From assembly GCA_025450375.1 (NCBI GenBank), contig JANWHO010000336.1, positions 1 to 18,748 of the forward strand: a stretch of DNA of 18,748 bases, in the 5' to 3' direction. Shown here in pieces: positions 13,885 to 18,748 of the stretch. The position numbers were made by a program, and so were the translations under genes. Every line of letters begins with the position of its first letter. Position 1 is the first letter of the stretch. The DNA is from Chloroflexota bacterium (lineage in GTDB: Bacteria > Chloroflexota > UBA5177 > JANWHV01). The notes beneath the pieces are model-generated. The model did no database searches. It was given only the letters and a program-made list of their open reading frames with translations, and was not told where the DNA came from.

Positions 13885-15588
13885 CTATCGCACCGCGTAC
13901 ACGATGGTCCCATCCGTCCCACGCCAAGTGACCGGAGTCTGGGAGCTGTTGGCAGGTCCGGGCCGACCCACCCAGGCGGGGTGCCAGATCACGTAGCGTA
14001 CCCCCCACTGGCGCAGCAGGTGGGCGGCATCCACCGACGGCCAGCGATTAAGGATGGCGGCATCCATCTCGTATCCTTGTGGGGTATACCCTCCCACCCC
14101 ATTGATGATAGGCTGCCAGTGGTAGGTGGCATAGTAGGTCATCAACGCCTGTTCCGACCAGATGGTGGCGTTCTGCTGTCCGATCGGTAACTCCAATACC
14201 GGCGTGTTTGGCGGGCGTCCTTCCAACCACTGGTACACGGGTGGGATCGCCGCCCCAACCGCGACATGAGGGGTGGCGACCGGCGCTACCCAGTATTCCA
14301 GCAGCGCCGCCAGACACAGGAGGACCGCGGCGGCAGCCCGCCATCCGCGGACACGCTGAAGGAGGCTCCCCATCCCCCAGGCGGCCAACAGGGCGAGACA
14401 AAAGTAACCGATGTAGAAAAAGCGGGCCGGATCGCGGAAACCATGGAAGCCGGGAACATGATCATATAGCAGCGCGTACGGGAGGGGGATAGAGTAGACC
14501 CGGTCAAACACTTTAAGCTCGCGCCCCAATGAGAGAATGGCCGTGATCGCCAGCAAGATGCCGTAGATCCGGATCTCGGGATGTAATCGCCGCAAGCGCC
14601 AGCCGATCACCGCCAGAACGCCGGCCACGATTCCGGGGAACAAATACTGATGCGCGTCATGGGCTGGCACCCCAAGGGCGGATTCCGTCCAGCCGTAGAG
14701 CGAGCTGAAGCGCGGCATGTGGAGAAAATCGCGCAGATCGGCGGAGAAATAGAGCACCTGTGCCGGACCACGCACCGTGTCCACCCGACTCTGAAGCTGG
14801 AGATAGGGCACGATCACGGGCAGCAACACCACCCCGGCCGCCACCGCCGACCCGGCCGCGCCGAGCGCGAATCGGCGTACCAGCGGCCAGCCGGAGATCG
14901 CGATATCCAGCCCCAGATAGATCAGGAGACAGGTGGCGAGAAAGACCGTGTAGTAGATGCTGCACAGAGCTTGGAGAACGATGAAGAGGGCCATGGCGGC
15001 CAATTCCGGCCAGAGCCGTGACGTGGCGCCGGGCCGGGCGGCGGCGCGCGCCCGCTCCCAGAACAGGAGAATCAGGGCTATCCACTGGCCGGAAAGCTGA
15101 TTCAAGTGCGAGAGATGCACCATCCGATAGGGGCTAAAGGCCACGATGATCCCGGCCAGAAAGGCGCCGGCCACGCTCCCGGTCAGCCGCCGAGCCAGCC
15201 AAAAAGTGAACAGGCCGCACAGAACAAAGGACAGGAGGTAGAGCACGTTATAGGTGAGGGCAGTGTTGTGGCCACTGAGAAGATAGACTGGGGTGGAAAT
15301 GGGTAGGAGACCGAGCAGGTTGTCGTTATAAATTAGGGCATGAGCGTGGGGGAAATAGATGTTCCCCTGAAGCAGGCTGGCCGGATCGGTGGTCAGGGCA
15401 TGCACCCCCCAGGCCACCAGCCACGACTCGTTCGGAGGGTCGCCCAGGTCCACGGGAAAGGTGTTGGTCAGGCCACGCACCACCGGCCAGAACATGATGG
15501 CGGTAATCGCCGCGTAGGCCAAAAAGGCGAGCAGGCTGTCTCGCCATGCCGCGCGGACTGGGTGAGCGGGGAAGGTCGGAGGCACCAT
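13885..15588 (-). CDS. GT-C-like polytopic membrane protein
   Basis: An approximately 567-residue integral membrane protein with about ten to twelve hydrophobic helices and a soluble C-terminal part. An acidic first outer loop (VDLGDPPNESW, about 47-57 in this numbering) and a later loop HGFRDPARFF are the most conserved-looking stretches. This arrangement resembles the GT-C fold of lipid-linked-sugar glycosyltransferases, with an acidic residue in the first outer loop, but I do not see a diagnostic GT39 motif. It could equally be an uncharacterised YfhO/DUF-type membrane protein. I chose the ATG at 15586-15588 because AGGA lies 8 bases upstream; the ATG at 15595-15597 adds three residues and has poorer spacing. 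It follows the zinc-ribbon gene closely on the same strand, suggesting one operon. Confidence 0.72.
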   Translation of the reverse strand: MVPPTFPAHPVRAAWRDSLLAFLAYAAITAIMFWPVVRGLTNTFPVDLGDPPNESWLVAWGVHALTTDPASLLQGNIYFPHAHALIYNDNLLGLLPISTPVYLLSGHNTALTYNVLYLLSFVLCGLFTFWLARRLTGSVAGAFLAGIIVAFSPYRMVHLSHLNQLSGQWIALILLFWERARAAARPGATSRLWPELAAMALFIVLQALCSIYYTVFLATCLLIYLGLDIAISGWPLVRRFALGAAGSAVAAGVVLLPVIVPYLQLQSRVDTVRGPAQVLYFSADLRDFLHMPRFSSLYGWTESALGVPAHDAHQYLFPGIVAGVLAVIGWRLRRLHPEIRIYGILLAITAILSLGRELKVFDRVYSIPLPYALLYDHVPGFHGFRDPARFFYIGYFCLALLAAWGMGSLLQRVRGWRAAAAVLLCLAALLEYWVAPVATPHVAVGAAIPPVYQWLEGRPPNTPVLELPIGQQNATIWSEQALMTYYATYHWQPIINGVGGYTPQGYEMDAAILNRWPSVDAAHLLRQWGVRYVIWHPAWVGRPGPANSSQTPVTWRGTDGTIVYAVR

Positions 15589-15603
15589 GGCCTCCATCCT
15601 ACG

Positions 15604-15834
15604 CTATTTTCTGTAGCGGTGGAAGGCGTACGTTTGGTCCTGTGTTTTGGGCGCGTCCGACTTTTCGCGGACCGTGCTCTGCGAGTGACAGAGGCCGCAC
15701 TCCACCACGAGCACCGCGTGGCCGGCGAACTCCATTCGGCGCACCACCTGCTCCTTGGTCAATTGGTGTTGGCGGCAGTGTGGGCAGCGGATCCCCGCTT
15801 CCTCGAAGTAGGCAATGTTCAATGTGATCGTCAT
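15604..15834 (-). CDS. Small zinc-ribbon protein
   Basis: A 76-residue protein with two CxxC knuckles, CPHC (17-20) and CGLC (47-50), separated by 26 residues, a spacing typical of zinc ribbons. The rest is a short beta-rich start and a basic, polar tail. No signal peptide or membrane segment, so it is probably cytoplasmic and binds nucleic acid or protein. Specific function unknown. The ATG at 15832-15834 sits only 6 bases after a TATACT -10 element, so the mRNA may be nearly leaderless. The membrane-protein gene begins about 15 bases after its stop. The paired knuckles and the fit into an operon support a real gene despite its size. Confidence 0.75.
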   Translation of the reverse strand: MTITLNIAYFEEAGIRCPHCRQHQLTKEQVVRRMEFAGHAVLVVECGLCHSQSTVREKSDAPKTQDQTYAFHRYRK

Positions 15835-15840
15835 ACCCTC

Positions 15841-15846
15841 AGTATA
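15841..15846 (-). promoter_or_regulatory. -10 element of the zinc-ribbon gene; possible leaderless transcript
   Basis: TATACT on the minus strand ends 6 bases before the ATG at 15834, so transcription would begin at or next to the start codon. A GAGGG overlaps that gap but is too close to the ATG to act as a normal ribosome site. No convincing -35 element is visible. Confidence 0.35.
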
Positions 15847-15915
15847 CGCTCACCGGCGGACGGCGCGCGAGGCGCGCCTGCCCGTGTCCTATGCCGGTAC
15901 CGCTACAGGCGCCAC

Positions 15916-15924
15916 GCTATACTG
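15916..15924 (+). promoter_or_regulatory. Candidate -10 element for the secreted phosphoesterase transcript
   Basis: GCTATACTG matches the 9-mer upstream of the GT39-type gene (5897-5905). Transcription would start near 15930, just before a short ORF at 15942. No clear -35 element, so confidence is limited. Confidence 0.3.
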
Positions 15925-15941
15925 AAGATCGGGAAAAGACA

Positions 15942-16022
15942 ATGAGTAGGCGTCCGCCGGTGTATGTATCGGCTCTGTCCGCGCGTTCCCCGTGGGACAT
16001 CTACTGGATACGTGAGGCATGA
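15942..16022 (+). CDS. Possible 26-residue upstream ORF coupled to the phosphoesterase gene
   Basis: An ATG at 15942 opens a 26-codon frame (begins [12 protein letters not shown], ends WIREA) whose TGA at 16020-16022 overlaps the ATG of the next gene in an ATGA arrangement. A purine-rich GGGAAAAG lies about 4 bases upstream. The downstream gene has only a GAGG one base from its ATG, which is too close for normal initiation, so coupling through this ORF would supply ribosomes. The peptide resembles nothing I recognise. A chance ORF is possible. Confidence 0.3.
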   Translation: MSRRPPVYVSALSARSPWDIYWIREA

Positions 16023-17695
16023 CCCTGAATAAATCCCGGCTTACATCCCCCGTGTCGATCCTTGCCGCGTGCGTGATTCTCGGGCTCGGGTTCGGAATCG
16101 CGTTTTTTCTCCATGAGGACGGCCATGCCGCGCCTCCCAAGGCGCCCCAGCTTGAGCAAGCCAATGCGACGCAAGTTGAGCAAGCGCGCTCGAAGATCAA
16201 ACACATCGTCTTCGTAATTCTGGAAAACCATTCCTACGACAATGTCTTCGGCCGCTACCCCGGCAGCGACGGTGCCATCACCGCGAAGGATGCCGCGTTG
16301 GGAACGTTCGCCATGCCGCATGCTCCGCCGTTCGGCTGGCACGACATCGACCACGAATACGGGAACGCGGTTGCCGGTCTGGCGGGCGGGAAGATGAATG
16401 GATTTTCCAGGATCCCCGGCGCCGACTTGAACGGCGATCTGGCAGGGTTTGAGCAATATACCCAGAGCGATATTCCGAACTTCTGGAGCTATGCCCAGCA
16501 TTATGTCCTGGGCGATCATATGTTTTCCTCCATGGTGGGACCAACCTTCCCCAATCACCTGTACAGCGTGGCCGCGCAATCTGGGGGCGTGGTCACCAAT
16601 CCACAAAATAATGCCGCCCTCGCCTGGGGCTGCGACAGCAGCGCCGCCGGCTACACCCAGGCGTTGGGCCCGGATGGGAAGCTCCAGAAGGCAGGAACCT
16701 GCTTCAACTTCTCCACCATGGCCGACGTGATGCAGAAAATGAAAGTTCCCTGGACCTACTACGCCGCGCGGCAACCGGATTACGGGTATCTCTTCTCCGT
16801 GCTCGATGCCTTCGGCAGTATTCGGAACACCTCGCTCTGGAGCCAAAAAGTGAAGAATCAGGCGCAGTTCGCGGCGGACGCGCGGAAGGGAGATCTGCCG
16901 GCGTTTACCTGGGTCACTCCGACCTTCCTCGAGAGCACGCATCCACCGTTCTCCATGTGTGCCGGTGAGGACGCATTCGTGACCAAAATGAACGCCCTGA
17001 TGCAAGGTCCGGATTGGAGCAGCACCGCGGTCTTTCTGGTATGGGACGACTTCGGCGGCTATTACGACCATGTGACGCCGCCGAAGGTGGATGCCATGGG
17101 ATTGGGGGAGCGGGTGCCGCTGATCGCTATCTCGCCATTTGCCCGGCGAGGCGCGATCAGCCACACGACCTATAGCTTTGAATCGGTGCTCAAAACGGCG
17201 GAGGAAATCTTCAACCTCCCCTCGCTCACCAATCGCGACAAAAACGCGCACGACTTGCTTGACACTCTCGACTTCACGGGCAAACCGAATCCGCCCTTGT
17301 TGCTCAAAACTCGTGCCTGCGCGGCTGGCTTCAGCAAGGCCCAATACACCTCGTTCCAGCCAGGAATCCTCAGCGCGACGATCACCAGCACCTTGCATCT
17401 CAGCCTGGCCCAGATCTTGCGACTCCATGCCGCCAAGACCCTGTCCCAGATTGCCGCCCAGCAACATGTGACGCGAAACGCCCTGGCCTACAACGTCAAA
17501 TATGGCTTCTACGCGCTCAGCGGCGCGGCGCAAATGCTGGGGTACATTACGCATCAGCAGGAGAACAACGACCGGATCTCCTATCTGCGAGCCTTCAGCG
17601 CCCTCCTGGATATCCCGCCGGGCCAGAAGCTCTCCATGCTCGGGAGCGAGCAGGATATGGCGGCGCTTCCCCGCGGCACGCCATTTACGAAGTGA
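16019..17695 (+). CDS. Exported PF04185-family phosphoesterase (phospholipase C/acid phosphatase type)
   Basis: A 558-residue protein of the family that includes bacterial non-specific phospholipase C and AcpA acid phosphatases, which hydrolyse phosphate esters outside the cytoplasm. Residues 8-31 form a signal peptide or membrane anchor, followed by a linker to about 60. Family blocks are [13 protein letters not shown] (66-78, with Glu69, Asn70 and His71), GDHMF (165-169), GPTFPNHLY (174-182) and [12 protein letters not shown] (341-352), which carry the metal and phosphate ligands. A C-terminal extension at about 455-520 is helical and contains [16 protein letters not shown], a repeat-like segment unrelated to the catalytic core. 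The ATG at 16019 is the most upstream start; an in-frame stop lies just before it. The ester substrate is uncertain: a phosphatase and a phospholipase C are both possible. Confidence 0.88.
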   Translation: MTLNKSRLTSPVSILAACVILGLGFGIAFFLHEDGHAAPPKAPQLEQANATQVEQARSKIKHIVFVILENHSYDNVFGRYPGSDGAITAKDAALGTFAMPHAPPFGWHDIDHEYGNAVAGLAGGKMNGFSRIPGADLNGDLAGFEQYTQSDIPNFWSYAQHYVLGDHMFSSMVGPTFPNHLYSVAAQSGGVVTNPQNNAALAWGCDSSAAGYTQALGPDGKLQKAGTCFNFSTMADVMQKMKVPWTYYAARQPDYGYLFSVLDAFGSIRNTSLWSQKVKNQAQFAADARKGDLPAFTWVTPTFLESTHPPFSMCAGEDAFVTKMNALMQGPDWSSTAVFLVWDDFGGYYDHVTPPKVDAMGLGERVPLIAISPFARRGAISHTTYSFESVLKTAEEIFNLPSLTNRDKNAHDLLDTLDFTGKPNPPLLLKTRACAAGFSKAQYTSFQPGILSATITSTLHLSLAQILRLHAAKTLSQIAAQQHVTRNALAYNVKYGFYALSGAAQMLGYITHQQENNDRISYLRAFSALLDIPPGQKLSMLGSEQDMAALPRGTPFTK

Positions 17696-17756
17696 CGTTG
17701 GCCGCGGGGCGGGGTCGTAAACCGGTGATTCAAATGCACAATCGCTCGGCAACAAC

Positions 17757-17783
17757 CCAAGGTGAGCGAACGGCCCGCCTTGG
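17757..17783 (+). terminator. Possible terminator stem after the phosphoesterase gene
   Basis: CCAAGGTG (17757-17764) pairs with CGCCTTGG (17776-17783), giving 8 base pairs with one G-U, around an 11-base loop and 60 bases after the stop. There is no T-tract, so it would be a weak or factor-assisted terminator. It may simply be a structured spacer. Confidence 0.25.
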
Positions 17784-17823
17784 TCGGAGACTCCTACAGC
17801 TTGGCGCAAATCGGCCATCGGTT

Positions 17824-17901
17824 GTAGGGGCACCCCTTGTGGGTGCCCCCGTGCGGACGGCCAAGGGCACCCATCACCCAGAGGGTACCCGGTGCCCCTA
17901 C
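17824..17901. repeat. Intergenic double-hairpin repeat, copy 2
   Basis: This 78-base element has the same plan as 1822-1900: complementary ends GTAGGGGCACC (17824-17834) and GGTGCCCCTAC (17891-17901), a left hairpin with a TTGT loop and a right hairpin. The last 38 bases are identical to copy 1. Here it sits between two + strand genes, 40 bases before the solute-binding protein ATG, so convergent termination cannot be its general role. An in-frame GTG at 17851 lies inside it, so the repeat could extend the next gene's N-terminus. Confidence 0.85.
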
Positions 17902-17940
17902 CGAGAACCACCTTGGAACTTCCGCCTCGCTGTACTCCGA

Positions 17941-18748
17941 ATGCTGCTTGTCGCGCTGTTCGTCGGCGCTGGGTTCCTCGGCGGGCCCACTGGAGCGTTA
18001 TCTGGCCGCGCCGCCTCCACCGTCACTCTTCGCGTCTGGTATGGTACGGATGATCCCACCGAGGGACCGCTCGCTCAGTCCCTGGCTACGAGCTTCCAGA
18101 GCAGTCACCCCGGCACGCAGGTGCAACTGACCACCTACAGTCTGGACGATATCAATAACAAGCTACAGCTTGCCCTGAGCGCCGGCTCGCCTCCCGACCT
18201 CATCTATACCACCCCGCGCGGGCCTGGGCTCCCCAGCTATGCGCGGGCGGACAAGCTGCTCGATCTCACCACCCTGGCTCGTCGCGGCGGCTGGGCGGCG
18301 GCTCTCCCACCCGGAATGCTCGCCGCATACAACGACGCGCTGACCCCTACCGGGCGGGCCCAAGGGCATGTCTATGCCGCGCCCAGTATCGTGGCCGCCG
18401 TCGCGGTCCTCTACAACAGGAGCATCTTCCAGCGCCTTCACCTCGCGATTCCCCATGACGTGGCCGCATTCGAGGCCGCGTGCGCGAAGGTGAAGGCGGC
18501 TGGGCTGACCCCGATTGGCCTTGGCAACGGTGACGGCTGGGTGGGAGACGATTGGTATCTCACCCTGGTCAACGCCGAGACCGGACCAGGCCCCCTGATC
18601 CCTGAATTGCACCTCGACCCGCGTTTCATCTTCGGCTGCGCTCCGTTCCTGGACGCGGGGACTACCCTGCAACGTTGGAGTAATAGTGGCTACTTTACCA
18701 AGGACTTCGGGGGGTTGGACGCGCAGGACAGCGTGGCCGCCTTCTTCA
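17941..18748 (+). CDS. ABC transporter extracellular solute-binding protein, family 1 type (partial, cut by right edge)
   Basis: The first 269 residues of a periplasmic or lipid-anchored binding protein of the sugar-uptake type. A hydrophobic segment (MLLVALFVGAGFLGG) is followed by TLRVWYGTDDPTEG, typical of the first strand and loop of family 1 solute-binding proteins. Later comes LQLALSAGSPPDLIYT, matching the family's pattern for the strand that lines the ligand cleft, then AAPSIVAAVAVLYNRSIF, a common hinge-region block. The protein continues past the window, so permeases and an ATPase would be expected downstream. The ATG at 17941 lacks both an obvious ribosome site and a basic n-region; an in-frame GTG at 17851 would supply basic residues but starts inside the repeat. 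No lipobox Cys is seen. Ligand unknown, most likely a sugar or polyol. Confidence 0.82.
   Translation, partial: MLLVALFVGAGFLGGPTGALSGRAASTVTLRVWYGTDDPTEGPLAQSLATSFQSSHPGTQVQLTTYSLDDINNKLQLALSAGSPPDLIYTTPRGPGLPSYARADKLLDLTTLARRGGWAAALPPGMLAAYNDALTPTGRAQGHVYAAPSIVAAVAVLYNRSIFQRLHLAIPHDVAAFEAACAKVKAAGLTPIGLGNGDGWVGDDWYLTLVNAETGPGPLIPELHLDPRFIFGCAPFLDAGTTLQRWSNSGYFTKDFGGLDAQDSVAAFF

Noticed and set aside
16001..17911. 636-residue open frame on the minus strand opposite the PF04185 gene
   Set aside because: The plus-strand protein has clear family motifs across its length. The minus frame is low-complexity, without motifs, and is a GC-driven shadow.

Overview
The window is GC-rich, densely coded bacterial DNA. 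There are no RNA genes, CRISPR arrays, transposases or phage genes that I can see. Gene content suggests Chloroflexota (Thermomicrobia- or Ktedonobacteria-like): a giant SARP-ATPase-TPR regulator, GT39/GT-C membrane proteins, a Tat-exported phosphoesterase paired with a cupredoxin, and G/C-rich intergenic hairpin repeats. That placement is inferred from gene content, not proven.

Layout. (1) 2-109: C-terminal tail of an unidentified + strand gene. (2) 331-1788: a two-gene + operon for an amicyanin-type cupredoxin and a Tat-exported metallophosphoesterase. (3) 1822-1900: hairpin repeat, copy 1. (4) 1907-4417, - strand: a nucleoside hydrolase downstream of a secreted PI-PLC X-domain phosphodiesterase. 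(5) 4645-8026, + strand: an MFS transporter, then a GT39-type membrane glycosyltransferase. (6) 8040-12245, - strand: a 1401-residue SARP/ATPase/TPR regulator with a Cys-rich N-terminal module. (7) 12493-12735, + strand: an 80-residue candidate RiPP (ribosomally made, modified peptide) precursor, divergent from the regulator. (8) 12756-15834, - strand: an M42 aminopeptidase, a GT-C-like membrane protein and a small zinc-ribbon protein. (9) 15942-17695, + strand: a possible coupled upstream ORF and a secreted PF04185-family phosphoesterase. (10) 17824-17901: hairpin repeat, copy 2. (11) 17941 to the edge: start of an ABC sugar-type solute-binding protein.

The most interesting locus is 12246-12735. 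A small peptide with an acidic, helical, Nif11/NHLP-like leader and a 20-residue Cys/Ser/Thr/aromatic tail sits opposite a large signal-integrating regulator. The 247-bp region between them carries an 11-bp direct repeat, two hexamer palindromes and a plausible promoter for the regulator. No modification enzyme or peptide exporter is visible, so the precursor is either an orphan or is modified in trans. A second theme is extracytoplasmic phosphate-ester chemistry: three unrelated exported phosphoesterases and a nucleoside hydrolase lie within 18 kb. No stretch over 300 bases lacks a gene.
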